From Rhodocyclaceae bacterium (lineage in GTDB: Bacteria > Pseudomonadota > Gammaproteobacteria > Burkholderiales > Rhodocyclaceae): 58,602 nucleotides of DNA. Location: contig JAGRGD010000306.1 in NCBI GenBank assembly GCA_020445665.1, positions 1 to 58,602 of the forward strand. The letters are read 5' to 3'. The position numbers and the translations under genes are program-made. Below the pieces are notes generated by a model. It did no database searches, was not told the origin of the DNA, and was given only the letters and a program-made list of their open reading frames with translations. Shown here piece after piece: positions 1-9,672 of the stretch (the stretch's first letter is position 1; every line of letters starts with the position of its first letter).

Positions 1-2047
1 CCCGTACCGGCCAGTCGGCGAAGCGGTCGGCGAAGGTCTGGTAATGCTGCTCGGCCAGCAGCGTGGTCGGGCACAGGACGGCCACCTGGCGGCCGTCGGA
101 GACCGCGACGAAGGCGGCCCGCAGGGCGACCTCGGTCTTGCCGAAGCCGACGTCGCCGCACACCAGCCGGTCCATCGGCCGGCCGGCCTTCATGTCCTCG
201 ACCACCGCATCGATGGCCGATTTCTGGTCCGGCGTCTCCTCGAAGCCGAAGCCGTCGGCGAAAGCCTCTAGGTCGTGCTGGAGGAAGTCGAAGCGGTGGC
301 CCGGGCGGGCGGCGCGCTTGGCGTAGAGGGCGAGCAGCTCGGCGGCAGTGTCGCGCACCTGCTGGGCGGCCTTGCGCTTGGCCTTCTCCCACTGGCCTGA
401 GCCGAGCCGGTGCAGGTCCACCGCCTCCGGGTCGGCGCCGGCGTAGCGGGTGATGACGTGCAGCTGGGAGACCGGCACGTAGAGCTTGTCGCCACCCGAG
501 TACTCCAGGTGGAGGAACTCGGTGTCGCCCTCGCCCAGGTCCATGTGGGTGAGGCCGAGATAGCGCCCGACGCCGTGGCTGGCGTGCACCACCGGGTCAC
601 CGACGCGCAGCTCGGAGAGATCCCGCAGCCAGCCCTCGGCGGTGGCCTTGCGACCCGCGTCGCGGCGGCTGCGGGTGCGGGCGGTGGCGGCGTAGAGCTC
701 GGTCTCGGTGACGAAGGCCAGGCCGGCCTCGGGCAGCAGGAAGCCGGTCGCCAGTGGTGCCACACCGAGCGCTAGGCGGGTGCCGCCCTCGGTAAAGGCA
801 GCCAGATCCTGGGCCGGCTCGGGCTTGAGCCCGTACTCGGCCAGATATTCGTTCATGGTCTCGCGCCGGCCGGCCGTCTCCGACAGCAGCAGGACGCGGC
901 CGTCGAAGGCCGCCAGCATGGCCTTGAGACGGTGCAGCGGGTCGGTGGCCTTGCGCTCGACCGAGATGTCCGGCAGCGGGCGGGCGGCCTCGGCGGTGAC
1001 CTTGTCCAGACGCAACTGCAGCCGCGCCCGCTTGCCGAGTTCGACGAAGAACGCCTCCTCGGGCAGGAACAGGGTGTCGGGCGGCAGCACCGGGCGGCTG
1101 CGGTCGCCGGCCAGCAGGTCATGGCGCGAGCGGGTGTCGCGCCAGAACGCCTCGACCGCCCCGGCCACGTCCTCGTGCAGCACCACCGTGACCTCGGTCG
1201 GGACATAGTCGAAGAGGGTCGCGGTCTCCTCGAAAAAGAGGGGCAGGTAGTACTCGATGCCCGGCGGCAGGATGCCGCTGGAGACATCCTTGTAGATGCC
1301 GGCGCGGGTCGGGTCGCCCTCCATCACCTCGCGGAAGCGCTGGCGGAAGCCCGTGCGGGCCTTGTCGTCGGTGGGGAACTCCCGCGCCGGCAGGAGCCGG
1401 ATCTCGCGCACCGGATAGACCGTGCGCTGGGTGTCCGGGTCGAAGGTCTTGATGCTCTCGATCTCGTCGTCGAAGAGGTCGATCCGGTAGGGCAGGGTCG
1501 AGCCCATCGGGAACAGGTCGATCAGGCCGCCGCGCACGCTGTATTCGCCCGGGCGGACCACCTGGGTGACGTGGTCGTAGCCGGCCAGGGTCATCTGGCT
1601 GCGCAGCGCGTCACCGTCGAGCTTCTCGCCCTGCTGCAGGAAGAAGGTGTAGGCCGCCAGGTAGGCCGGCGGCGCCATCCGGTAGAGGGCGGTCGAGGCC
1701 GGCACGAGCACCACCGGCGGCGCGCCGGTGGAGATGGCGTGCAGGGTCGCGAGGCGCTCCGAGACCAGGTCCTGGTGAGGTGAGAAACTGTCGTAGGGCA
1801 GGGTCTCCCAGTCGGGCAGGACGAGGGGCTCGAGGGCCGGTGCGAACCAGGCGATCTCGTCCTGCAGGCGCAGCGCATCGGTCGGGCTGGCAGTGATCAC
1901 CAGCAGCCGCTTGCCCGCAGCGGCCAGGCGGGCGAGGGCGAGGGCGTCCGACGCACCGCACAGGGCGGGCATCTCGAGCTTCTGACCGGGCCTGGGCAGT
2001 TTCAGCGCGTCGACGGCGGGCAGGTCGGGAAGGCGGTGTTGGGGCAT
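1..2047 (-). CDS. mfd: Transcription-repair coupling factor Mfd, 3' part outside window
   Basis: Mfd is the DNA translocase that removes stalled RNA polymerase from lesions and recruits UvrA for nucleotide excision repair. About 682 N-terminal residues are visible, of a usual length near 1150. Reading begins MPQHRLPDLP and runs through the UvrB-like N-terminal region and RNAP-interacting part into the RecG-like helicase core. The Walker A motif GDVGFGKTE lies near residue 632, close to its position in E. coli Mfd. The remaining helicase motifs and the C-terminal domain lie beyond position 1. It is the last gene of a minus-strand run, about 100 nt after the SprA-like gene. Identification is firm from the motif and its position; the ATG start is the only good one near the 5' end. 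Confidence 0.93.
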   Translation of the reverse strand, partial: MPQHRLPDLPAVDALKLPRPGQKLEMPALCGASDALALARLAAAGKRLLVITASPTDALRLQDEIAWFAPALEPLVLPDWETLPYDSFSPHQDLVSERLATLHAISTGAPPVVLVPASTALYRMAPPAYLAAYTFFLQQGEKLDGDALRSQMTLAGYDHVTQVVRPGEYSVRGGLIDLFPMGSTLPYRIDLFDDEIESIKTFDPDTQRTVYPVREIRLLPAREFPTDDKARTGFRQRFREVMEGDPTRAGIYKDVSSGILPPGIEYYLPLFFEETATLFDYVPTEVTVVLHEDVAGAVEAFWRDTRSRHDLLAGDRSRPVLPPDTLFLPEEAFFVELGKRARLQLRLDKVTAEAARPLPDISVERKATDPLHRLKAMLAAFDGRVLLLSETAGRRETMNEYLAEYGLKPEPAQDLAAFTEGGTRLALGVAPLATGFLLPEAGLAFVTETELYAATARTRSRRDAGRKATAEGWLRDLSELRVGDPVVHASHGVGRYLGLTHMDLGEGDTEFLHLEYSGGDKLYVPVSQLHVITRYAGADPEAVDLHRLGSGQWEKAKRKAAQQVRDTAAELLALYAKRAARPGHRFDFLQHDLEAFADGFGFEETPDQKSAIDAVVEDMKAGRPMDRLVCGDVGFGKTEVALRAAFVAVSDGRQVAVLCPTTLLAEQHYQTFADRFADWPVR

Positions 2048-2147
2048 GTCCGGCGGGGGTTGGCGGCAAGGCGACGATTATCCTTGCCCCGCCCTCGGCT
2101 CGCAAAGCGGCGGCCGGCAAGTGGCGTTGTGGGCCGGCCGGAGATGC

Positions 2148-2852
2148 TCAGGCGTACTGGTCGATGAGGGCGCCGCGCTCGGCGCGAACGCGCGGCTGGT
2201 AGGGGTTGTCGTCGCCCTTTTCGCGACTGGCGGCTGCCTGCTCCGCGCGGGCCTGGGCGGCCATTCGGGAGGCCTCGGCGGCGACCTGCATATCGGTCGA
2301 GGACGGCTCGGCCGGAGCCAGGGCAGCGGCGCGAATGCGCTGGGCCTTGGCGATGGTCTCGGCCGGCGTGCTGCCGGCGGAGGTATCGATCGAGACCTCG
2401 CCGCCGACCGCGTACTGTTGCCCGTCCGGTCCGCGCTGATAGGAGAAGCTCGCGCTGCCGCGCACCAGATCGCCTCCTGCGCGCATGTGGGCGGCTTCGT
2501 GGGCGCGGACCTCCCGATCCCGCGCCTCGAGTTCGCGGACGACCTTCTGCTCTTCTTCGGTGAGGCCCTGCTCTTCCCCGGCTTCTTCGGTTTCGCCGGC
2601 GGCCCGGGTGGATTTGTCGTCGCTGCCCACCTCGCGGGCCGAGCCGTCGCGATCGTTGTCGTTGTCCGCGCCCATGATTGGCGGTGGGGATGTCTTCGCG
2701 TCGTCCTGGCCACCAATCGGCCTTGCCGAGTCCGGCCGGGCGGATTCCCCGCCGGGCATGGCTGGCTCCTGGGCAACGCGCGCGGCTGCCCGCGGCGTTT
2801 CGCCGAGGCTCGGGTAGCTGGCAGGCAGGGCGGACGACAATGAACCGATCAT
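2148..2852 (-). CDS. SprA-related putative metalloprotease-family protein
   Basis: A 234-residue protein. Residues 1-95 are low-complexity, Pro/Asp/Glu-rich and probably disordered. A compact C-terminal domain follows (about 95-225) with the motif VRAHEAAHMRAGG at 115-127. The HEAAH element (118-122) is a zincin-type HExxH signature and, with the following YAVGGEVSID segment, is characteristic of the SprA-related family (PF12118). Catalysis has not been shown for that family, so protease activity is inference from the motif. There is no signal peptide, so it is likely cytoplasmic. It lies on the minus strand 51 nt downstream of the alpha/beta-hydrolase-like gene and may be the tail of the AmmeMemoRadiSam transcription unit. 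Confidence 0.8.
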   Translation of the reverse strand: MIGSLSSALPASYPSLGETPRAAARVAQEPAMPGGESARPDSARPIGGQDDAKTSPPPIMGADNDNDRDGSAREVGSDDKSTRAAGETEEAGEEQGLTEEEQKVVRELEARDREVRAHEAAHMRAGGDLVRGSASFSYQRGPDGQQYAVGGEVSIDTSAGSTPAETIAKAQRIRAAALAPAEPSSTDMQVAAEASRMAAQARAEQAAASREKGDDNPYQPRVRAERGALIDQYA

Positions 2853-2903
2853 GATGCCGACGTTAGCAGCCGCTCGCGCGCGAGGACAGGATCAGAGAGC
2901 CTT

Positions 2904-3590
2904 TCAGGCGTCATCCGTCACGATCTCCGCGGGGGGTGGGGGCGCGGGCAGGTGGCTCTCGAACCACTCGACCGTCAGTCGCGCGGCCTGCTCGAGCGTA
3001 CCGGGGCGGCGGTAGTGTTCGTCGGCGCCCTCGACTTCGCGCCAGTCACGGGTGCTGGGTACCAGCTCGAAGGCCGGCTGCTGGTAGCGGGAGATCCCCG
3101 GGTCGTCGCCCGCGACGATGAATCGGGCCGGGCAGTGGACCTGGCGGAGCGGGCCGCCGCCTGCCAGATCGGGGCGGCCGCTGCGGCAGACCAGGGCGCC
3201 GACCCGGTCGTTGCGTTTTGCCGTCGCGCGGACGGCGGCACCGCAGGGCGTGCCGCTGGCAGCGATGCCCAGTGGCAGGGTTTCGAGTCCGGGCTGATGG
3301 TCGATCCAGTCGAGCACGCCGAGCAGGCGCGTGGCCATGCTGGGCACGTTGTAGCGGGAGTCCGGGTCGCGCTGTTCTTCGTAGCGGGTCAGCAGGTCCA
3401 CCGCGAGGGTCGCGAAGCGCGCTGTCTCGAGGCGGTTGGCGATGACAATCTCTCGCAGGTCGGCGTGGAGGATGTTGCCGTTCTGGACGAGAACCACAAT
3501 GCCACGCACGTCCGGTGCGTGCGCAAAGAGACCGTCGAGCCAGACAGGACCGGCGGCGATGCTCAGGGAGGTGTGGCGAAAGGCGTACAC
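2904..3590 (-). CDS. Divergent alpha/beta-hydrolase (dienelactone-hydrolase-like)
   Basis: A 228-residue protein resembling the small alpha/beta-hydrolases often found with phosphoribosyltransferase domains: ATLAVDLLT at 60-68, CRSGRPDLAG at 135-144 and RPGTLEQAARL near 195-205. The active-site motifs are altered. Family members usually have an HGSGS-type oxyanion segment and GxSxG nucleophile elbow; here the first is VQNGN (35-39) and the second AASGT (110-114). An Asp (162/163) and a His (192) remain close to where the triad acid and base would be. It may therefore be catalytically altered or inactive. It begins 45 nt downstream of the radical SAM gene on the same strand and is probably co-transcribed. 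Substrate unknown. Confidence 0.72.
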   Translation of the reverse strand: MYAFRHTSLSIAAGPVWLDGLFAHAPDVRGIVVLVQNGNILHADLREIVIANRLETARFATLAVDLLTRYEEQRDPDSRYNVPSMATRLLGVLDWIDHQPGLETLPLGIAASGTPCGAAVRATAKRNDRVGALVCRSGRPDLAGGGPLRQVHCPARFIVAGDDPGISRYQQPAFELVPSTRDWREVEGADEHYRRPGTLEQAARLTVEWFESHLPAPPPPAEIVTDDA

Positions 3591-3635
3591 GGCGAGCCCG
3601 GATTCATGGTTGCCCCGATTCTATCGGCCAAACCG

Positions 3636-4713
<1,078 letters not shown>

Positions 4714-4724
<11 letters not shown>

Positions 4725-5283
4725 GGACACGGTCGCCGAACTTCTCGACCTGGTAGGTCGCGATCATCACGTTGGGGCTCCAGTGCTGTGCCGGCAGGCC
4801 GGCCTTCTCCTTGAGGCGACCGAGAAAGTCGCGCGGCGCGGGCAGTTGCGCCCAGACCTGAGGAAGGAAGGTCGAGCGCCGGCAGCCCTCGAAGAAGATC
4901 ACGCCGTCCACCCCCGGCCGCAGCGCTGTCAGTACGTCATCCTCGCTACTGAACTCGAGGAACTCGGGGCGCGACAGCAGGGACACCTCCAGGTCCACCG
5001 ACGGCCATTCGTCCGCTGTCAGCGGCGGGAAGCGGGTGTCCCGCAGCGCGGCGCCGACGGCGTTGTCGGCCACGTCCTCGCCGAGCGCGCGGCGTTGCTG
5101 GATGCTGCCGATGCAGCCCCTGAGTTCTCCCGCGCGGGTCAGCGTGACGAAACAGGCACCGCGCTCGGCAAAGGCCGGGTGGGGCGGGGGCTCGGCACCC
5201 GGGATGCCGAGCGCCTGCTCGATCGCCCAGTGGGCCCGCTGCAGCAGGGCATCGCCCAGGGAGCGTTCAGTGTCTTGCGCCAT
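4714..5283 (-). CDS. amrA: AmmeMemoRadiSam system protein A (AMMECR1 domain)
   Basis: A 189-residue AMMECR1-domain protein. The hallmark LRGCIGS motif near residue 53 is intact, and RFPPLTADEW and DGVIFFEGCRRSTFLPQVW segments follow, typical of the fold. Function is unknown in bacteria; human AMMECR1 is linked to a developmental syndrome. I chose ATG 5283 because GAGGA lies seven bases upstream; an upstream ATG at 5319 would add 12 unconserved residues and deepen the overlap with the preceding gene. The 5' end overlaps the Memo gene by 17 nt and the 3' end overlaps the radical SAM gene, so translation of the three is probably coupled. Confidence 0.92.
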
Positions 5284-6094
5284 CGATGTCCTCGTCGAAA
5301 GTGAAACTTGCGTAGCCAACCACCTGACCGCGCTGGCCGGAGGTGTCGCCTGAATTGCGCAGGTCGAGTAAGCGGGGCTTCAGCTGGTGGCGGCGAGCCT
5401 CCAGCAGGAAGCCGTTGAGGGGGGACGCGCCGCAGGCCTCCTCGGGGTCGATGTCGCCACTGAGGGCCAGGACCCGGTCGCAGGTGTTGCGGTCGACGAC
5501 GCGCGCATCCTCGTACCTCAGATAGTGGGACAGGTCGGTGCTGATCACGATCAACGTCTCCGGGCCGCCCCAGACGGCCTCGAGCAGACCGGCGACCTGC
5601 TCCGGCGGCATGTAGCCGACCACCAGCGGCACGATGCGAAAGTGCCCGAGCGAGGCCATCAGGAAGGGCAGTTGCACCTCAAGCGCGTGCTCGGTGGCAT
5701 GGGCCAGGTCCGAGACCGTCACGCCGGGGACGGCCTGCAGCGTGAGCCAGGTGTCGAGATCGAGCTCGACCGGGCCGAGCGGCGTATCGAAGGTCTGGGC
5801 CGCCGGCAGCGCGGCGCCCCGCACCGCGACCCGGTGAGCCGGTCCCAGCAGGACCACCCGGTGAATACGGTCACGCCACGGCTGCAGTGTGCGGTAGGCC
5901 GAGGCGGCGATCGGCCCCGAGTAGACATAACCGGCGTGGGGCACGACGAGCGCTTTCGGGGGCGCCTCGGCGAACGGCTCGGGCGCGGGAGCGGGCGCGG
6001 ACAGCAGGTCCGTGAGCTGGCGCTGGAGTTGCTGCCGGTCACCCGGATAGAACATGCCGGCCACCGCGGCCGGGCGAATCGATGCACTGGCCAT
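5267..6094 (-). CDS. amrB: AmmeMemoRadiSam system protein B (Memo family)
   Basis: A 275-residue Memo-family protein, the first gene of the AmmeMemoRadiSam operon. It opens with the family signature RPAAVAGMFYPGD and carries PHAGYVYSGP (His53), LLGPAHR (His86) and EHALEVQLPFL (His135). Two of these histidines correspond to the metal-binding histidines of human MEMO1, and the Cys in ACGASPLNG corresponds to its third ligand. The Memo fold resembles LigB ring-cleaving dioxygenases; no bacterial substrate is established. The reading frame stays open far upstream to 7870, but that part is antisense to ispD/ispF and has no homology. ATG 6094 has a strong GGAGG seven bases upstream, fixing the start. 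Confidence 0.93.
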   Translation of the reverse strand: MASASIRPAAVAGMFYPGDRQQLQRQLTDLLSAPAPAPEPFAEAPPKALVVPHAGYVYSGPIAASAYRTLQPWRDRIHRVVLLGPAHRVAVRGAALPAAQTFDTPLGPVELDLDTWLTLQAVPGVTVSDLAHATEHALEVQLPFLMASLGHFRIVPLVVGYMPPEQVAGLLEAVWGGPETLIVISTDLSHYLRYEDARVVDRNTCDRVLALSGDIDPEEACGASPLNGFLLEARRHQLKPRLLDLRNSGDTSGQRGQVVGYASFTFDEDIDGARH

Positions 6095-6124
6095 GACGCC
6101 TCCATCGGTCGCGAATCCACTTGA

Positions 6125-6130
6125 ATTATA
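6125..6130 (-). promoter_or_regulatory. Candidate -10 element of the AmmeMemoRadiSam operon
   Basis: On the minus strand this reads TATAAT, a perfect sigma-70 -10 hexamer, about 31 bases upstream of the Memo ATG. No convincing -35 lies 16-18 bases upstream, where the sequence is GC-rich. The 84-nt gap also holds the upstream region of the divergent ispD gene. Confidence 0.4.
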
Positions 6131-6178
6131 GGCCTTCGGGGGCCGCAGCCCCCGCCGGGCCGCGTGTAGAATCCGCCC

Positions 6179-6883
6179 ATGCAAACCACCCTGAAAACGC
6201 GCCATGTCGCGCTCGTGCCGGCTGCGGGCAGTGGCTCGCGGATGAAGAGCGGCACGCCCAAACAGTATCTGGAACTGATGGGCAAGCCGCTGATCCGTCA
6301 TGCCCTGGAAACACTCTGCGCGTCGCCGGGGATCGATCGGGTCTATGTCGTGCTCTCCGTCGGTGACCGGACCTGGGACGGCTACGACTGGAGCGACCTG
6401 GAGCCCAAGCTGGTGCGTCTGTTCTGTGGCGGTCCGAGCCGCGCCGACAGCGTGCTCAACGGCCTGCGGGCGATCCGCGACGAGATGTCCGACGCCGACT
6501 GGGTGCTGGTTCATGACGCCGCACGTCCCTGCCTCGCCCAGTGGCATGTCAGCAAGCTGCTCGACGCCCTCTCCCATGAGGAGGTGGGCGGCCTGCTGGC
6601 GATCCCGGTGGCGGACACCCTGAAGCGCGACGATGGCCACGGCCACAGCCTCGAGACGGTCTCCAGGGATCGGCTGTGGCAGGCCCAGACCCCCCAGATG
6701 TTCCGCTACATCATGCTGCGCCGGGCCCTCGAGCGGGCGCGGGAGGTGACCGACGAGGCCAGCGCGATCGAGGCGGCCGGGCTGCGCCCGAGGCTGGTGG
6801 AAGGGGACGCGACCAACCTCAAGGTGACCTATCCCCTCGACCTGCACGTGGCCGAGTGGATCCTCACCAACCGGAGCGACTGA
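6179..6883 (+). CDS. ispD: 2-C-methyl-D-erythritol 4-phosphate cytidylyltransferase
   Basis: IspD transfers CMP from CTP to methylerythritol 4-phosphate, the third step of the MEP isoprenoid pathway. The 234-residue length is typical. The CTP-binding loop [10 protein letters not shown] at 13-22 and [11 protein letters not shown] just after are intact, as are VHDAARPC near 113 and [10 protein letters not shown] near the C-terminus. The gene is divergent from the AmmeMemoRadiSam operon. ispF follows after 1 nt, the standard proteobacterial arrangement. A TGTAGAATCC box about 13 bases before the ATG is repeated upstream of ppx and may be a shared -10 element. Confidence 0.96.
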   Translation: MQTTLKTRHVALVPAAGSGSRMKSGTPKQYLELMGKPLIRHALETLCASPGIDRVYVVLSVGDRTWDGYDWSDLEPKLVRLFCGGPSRADSVLNGLRAIRDEMSDADWVLVHDAARPCLAQWHVSKLLDALSHEEVGGLLAIPVADTLKRDDGHGHSLETVSRDRLWQAQTPQMFRYIMLRRALERAREVTDEASAIEAAGLRPRLVEGDATNLKVTYPLDLHVAEWILTNRSD

Positions 6884-6884
6884 G

Positions 6885-7373
6885 ATGACGCTGCCTTTCC
6901 GAATTGGCCAGGGCTTCGACGTCCATGCCCTCGTGCCCGGCCGGCCGCTGATCATCGGTGGCGTGACCATCCCGTTTGCGCGCGGTCTGCTCGGCCATTC
7001 CGACGCCGACGTGCTGCTCCACGCGATCACCGACGCCCTCCTGGGGGCGGCCGCGCTGGGCGACATCGGCCGCCATTTCCCCGATACCGATCCCCGCTTC
7101 GAGGGGGCCGACAGCCGGGTCCTGCTGCGGGCGGCCATGCAGTCGGTACGCGAGGCGGGCTTCGTGGTGGGCAATTTGGACGCCACGGTGATCGCCCGCG
7201 CGCCCAAGCTGCTGCCCCATGTGCCGGCGATGGTCGCCCACGTGGCAGCCGACCTCGGTATCGCGCCGGGCCAGGTGAATATCAAGGGCAAGACCACCGA
7301 GCAGCTGGGCTTCACTGGCCGCGGGGAGGGCATCGCGGCACAGGCGGCGGTGCTGCTGCTGGCGGCAGGGTGA
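6885..7373 (+). CDS. ispF: 2-C-methyl-D-erythritol 2,4-cyclodiphosphate synthase
   Basis: IspF cyclises CDP-ME 2-phosphate to MEcPP in the MEP pathway, using a divalent metal. The 162 residues match the family. Metal-ligand motif GFDVHAL (residues 9-15), [20 protein letters not shown] and the [13 protein letters not shown] segment are all conserved, as are [16 protein letters not shown] residues near the C-terminus. It follows ispD directly, and its TGA overlaps the GTG start of the broken thpR gene (GTGA), suggesting coupled translation of the three. Confidence 0.97.
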   Translation: MTLPFRIGQGFDVHALVPGRPLIIGGVTIPFARGLLGHSDADVLLHAITDALLGAAALGDIGRHFPDTDPRFEGADSRVLLRAAMQSVREAGFVVGNLDATVIARAPKLLPHVPAMVAHVAADLGIAPGQVNIKGKTTEQLGFTGRGEGIAAQAAVLLLAAG

Positions 7374-7955
7374 GCCTCGGGCGCGGGCCGGCGGACTCGC
7401 CCCGGGGCGAAAGCCGCCGCCTGTTCGTGGCGATCACGCCGCAACCGGCAGAGGCCGCGGCGCTGCGCGCCTACGCAGCAGCCCTGCCTTGCTCGGGCGG
7501 CCGGCAGGTCCCGGCAGGCAACCTGCACCTCACGCTGGCATTCCTCGGTGACGTCGCGGCGGTACGGGCGGATGCGCTGGGCGAGGCGCTGGCGCTGGCG
7601 CCATGCGAGGCGTTCACGCTGCGCTTCGATTGCTGCGGTGTCTGGTCCGGGGGGCTTGCTGTGGGCGGGTTGCCTGAACCCACCCGCGGGCCTGGCCAGG
7701 CTGGTGACGACGATCCGGCAAACCCTGCGATGCCTGGATTTGCCCGTGGAACGAAGGGCGTTCCGCCCCCACGTCACCCTCCAGCGCAAACTGCGAAGCG
7801 CCGGGGCGCTGAAGCCGCCCTCGCTCGAATGGCAGTGCGCGGGCTTCGACCTGGTGGCCTCGACCCTCACCCCGGCGGGGGCGCACTACGCGAGTCTGCG
7901 TCGCTTCGAGGCGAATCGAGCCGCTATAGTGGGGGCAGGAGGATTGCCCCAATGA
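7370..7955 (+). pseudogene. thpR: RNA 2',3'-cyclic phosphodiesterase ThpR, frameshifted
   Basis: ThpR belongs to the 2H phosphoesterase family, which needs two HxT motifs. The first part (GTG start at 7370) reads RRLFVAITPQP and NLHLTLAFLGD, the first HxT motif. After FDCCGVWSGG the homology leaves this frame. It resumes one frame over as LLWAGCLNPPAGLARL and then FRPHVTLQRKL, the second HxT motif, ending in TGA at 7953-7955. The break is a G6 run at 7649-7654; with five Gs the two parts join as WSGGLLWAG, the expected sequence. As given, neither product has both motifs. It could be a real null mutation, a slippage-prone switch or a sequencing error. The downstream gene starts within its stop codon (ATGA). 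Confidence 0.85.
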
Positions 7956-8518
7956 CGATACAAGGATGCCTCGCCACCGCTGGCCTGGGCCTCGCGCTGA
8001 CGTTCTCGGCCGGTGCGCAGGCAGCGTGGGAGATGGCCGGAGAGAAGCAGATTGCGCTGCATGCCCGGGACGGCAGCCAGGTCACGATCGGCCAGGTGCG
8101 TTTCGAACCGGTGGACGGCGGCGTGCGCTTCGAGCTTCATATGGATCACGCCCGCTTCAAGGACTTCTTCCTGTCGATGAAGGAGTTCAAGTGCCTGGAG
8201 TCGGCGGCGGAGATCTTCTGCCACGTGCCATACCCGTACCCCCAGCCGGGCATCGTCGAGAGGGACGACATGCGGTGGCTTGAGCACTCGCTGCTGTTCC
8301 TCTTCAAGGCGCCGAAGGACTTCGGCGCCAAGCTGTGGAACGGGGTCTACTATCGTCTCGAAGCGGATGGTGAGGGGCTTGTCGGCACCCCCTACGCGGT
8401 TGATCTCAACGCCATCGGTGCGCCGCCGGACGATGCGGCGGTGCCGCCCTTCGAGGCACTCGATCTGACCGAGATCGCGCCGGACGCCCGCTTTTTCAAT
8501 CGCCTGACGATCCGCTGA
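7952..8518 (+). CDS. Conserved exported protein of unknown function
   Basis: A 188-residue protein with a signal peptide: hydrophobic ATAGLGLALTFSAGAQAA at 7-24, probable cleavage after AQA near residue 23. The mature part has a repeated aromatic/acidic pattern (FKDFFLSMKEFKC, FCHVPYPYPQPG, WLEHSLLFLFKAPKDFG) and two cysteines about 15 residues apart (C90 and C99 region), possibly a disulphide. I do not recognise a named domain. The ATG at 7952 overlaps the thpR stop (ATGA), and AGGAGG lies about ten bases upstream. The frame is also open upstream through thpR, but only as an artefact of the thpR frameshift. Confidence 0.75.
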   Translation: MTIQGCLATAGLGLALTFSAGAQAAWEMAGEKQIALHARDGSQVTIGQVRFEPVDGGVRFELHMDHARFKDFFLSMKEFKCLESAAEIFCHVPYPYPQPGIVERDDMRWLEHSLLFLFKAPKDFGAKLWNGVYYRLEADGEGLVGTPYAVDLNAIGAPPDDAAVPPFEALDLTEIAPDARFFNRLTIR

Positions 8519-8524
8519 ACGCAA

Positions 8525-8550
8525 CAAAAAGGGGCGCCGGAAGCGCCCCT
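8525..8550 (-). terminator. Rho-independent terminator of the minus-strand gene
   Basis: An 8-bp perfect stem, AGGGGCGC (8530-8537) with GCGCCCCT (8543-8550) and a 5-nt loop, followed on the minus strand by TTTTT (8526-8530). The T-tract is on that strand only, so it mainly ends the transcript of the host-attachment-like gene. It may also slow plus-strand transcripts. Confidence 0.85.
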
Positions 8551-8570
8551 GGTGTCTCGCTGTCCGATCC

Positions 8571-8999
8571 TCAGAGGAAGATGCAGGACGCGAGCCGCTG
8601 TTTGATCTGGGCCTCGGAGGCCTTGGTGTAGTCCTTCTCGAAGCGGTCCGAGACCAGCTGCGCGGTCGGGCCATCGAGGGTCGAGTTCAGCATGCCCATG
8701 AAGTTGGGCGGGGCGACCAGGATGGCGCGGGCAAAGCGGTTGGCATTGCGGCCGGTGTAGAACTCGCGGGCGATTTCGTGGGCGAATGTGCGGGCAGCGT
8801 GCTCCTTCGGTGCGGTGGGGGGCTCATACGATCCGTTGCCGTGTCCGGTGCCCGTGCGATCGGTGACCAGGTCGGCATTCTTCTTTCGGCTCTCCGGGTG
8901 GACCAGTTCCTTGACCAGCTTGAGACCCTTGTTCGGGCCGAGATTCGCATACAGTTTTGCCAGGCTGGCGTTGGCAACCAGAATCCAGGTTATGGCCAT
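8571..8999 (-). CDS. Host attachment protein family (PF10116-like)
   Basis: A 142-residue cytoplasmic protein. WILVANASLAKLY at 4-16 starts a Rossmann-like beta strand, then a basic/acidic middle (HPESRKKNADLVTDRTG), FAHEIAREFYTGRNANRF and LVAPPNFMGML. This arrangement is that of the proteins annotated as required for attachment to host cells, related to the archaeal release-factor-like baeRF group. Molecular function is not known. ATG 8999 has AGGAGG seven bases upstream; the 49-residue upstream extension of the frame has no conserved features. It is a single-gene transcript ended by the hairpin at 8525-8550. The 200-nt region upstream holds its promoter but no element I can define well. Confidence 0.8.
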   Translation of the reverse strand: MAITWILVANASLAKLYANLGPNKGLKLVKELVHPESRKKNADLVTDRTGTGHGNGSYEPPTAPKEHAARTFAHEIAREFYTGRNANRFARAILVAPPNFMGMLNSTLDGPTAQLVSDRFEKDYTKASEAQIKQRLASCIFL

Positions 9000-9201
9000 A
9001 CAGTCGTCCTCCTGTAGTTGACAGGTTTCTGTTGCCCGTGCGTCGCCGCGGCCGGAATTCCGAACGCGACGTTTTCCACGCACAAGCTCTTCCACCGTAG
9101 AAGACAGGAGGCGATCCGGCAAGGTTTTTCGACATACCAACAGCATGTACCCGTGTCGCGGGTGAAATGCCGCCTTGTCGCTCGCAACGCCTTGTAAAGA
9201 C

Positions 9202-9672
9202 TCAGAAAATACCCATCTCGAGCCCGCCCGCCATGGCCTCTCCCAGGTCTCGAGCCGCGTCCAGATCGGCCTCCGTTACCTCGCCCCGGACGATCAGCGC
9301 ATCCGCGATGCAGCGCCAGCCATAGCCGTTGGCGATGCGGCCGATTTCCCGCACGGCGCCGGTGCCGTCGTTGCCGGCCGAGACGAAGACCGCGTACGGG
9401 ATGCCCTCCATCTCGCCCTCGACCGGGTAGTAGGTCCGGTCGAAGAAATCCTTCAGGCCGCCCGACATGGTGCCGAAGTTCTCGGGCGTGCCCAGGAGCA
9501 GGCCGGCAGCAGCGCGCAGGTCGTCGGCATCGGTGTCGAAGGCGCGCTGCAGGACAGGGGACACCCCATTCACGCGGCGGGCGCCCTCGAGGACCGCGTC
9601 GGCCAGTTGCCCGGTGTGGCCCGACTGGGTGTGATAGACGATCAGCAGGCGGCGCCGCGCCTCAGGCGCCAT
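9202..9672 (-). CDS. Flavodoxin-fold NAD(P)H-dependent oxidoreductase
   Basis: A 156-residue flavodoxin-like protein. The FMN phosphate-binding loop is YHTQSGHTGQLA near residues 12-23, followed by LLLGTPENFGTMSGGLKDFFDRTY, the usual isoalloxazine-binding and dimer segment, and VFVSAGNDGTGA. This suggests an FMN-dependent reductase of the WrbA/NADPH-dependent FMN reductase superfamily; electron donor and substrate cannot be read. ATG 9672 overlaps the end of mtfA by 11 nt, so the two are probably co-transcribed. The longer frame to 9753 is antisense-like and not conserved. Confidence 0.82.
   Translation of the reverse strand: MAPEARRRLLIVYHTQSGHTGQLADAVLEGARRVNGVSPVLQRAFDTDADDLRAAAGLLLGTPENFGTMSGGLKDFFDRTYYPVEGEMEGIPYAVFVSAGNDGTGAVREIGRIANGYGWRCIADALIVRGEVTEADLDAARDLGEAMAGGLEMGIF

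Noticed and set aside
7649-7654. Programmed ribosomal frameshifting in thpR.
   Set aside because: No slippery heptamer, stimulatory structure or known precedent in this family; indel or sequencing error is simpler.
6095-7870. A long minus-strand open frame upstream of the Memo gene.
   Set aside because: It is antisense to ispD, ispF and thpR and has low-complexity composition typical of high-GC shadow frames; the Memo start at 6094 has a strong ribosome site.
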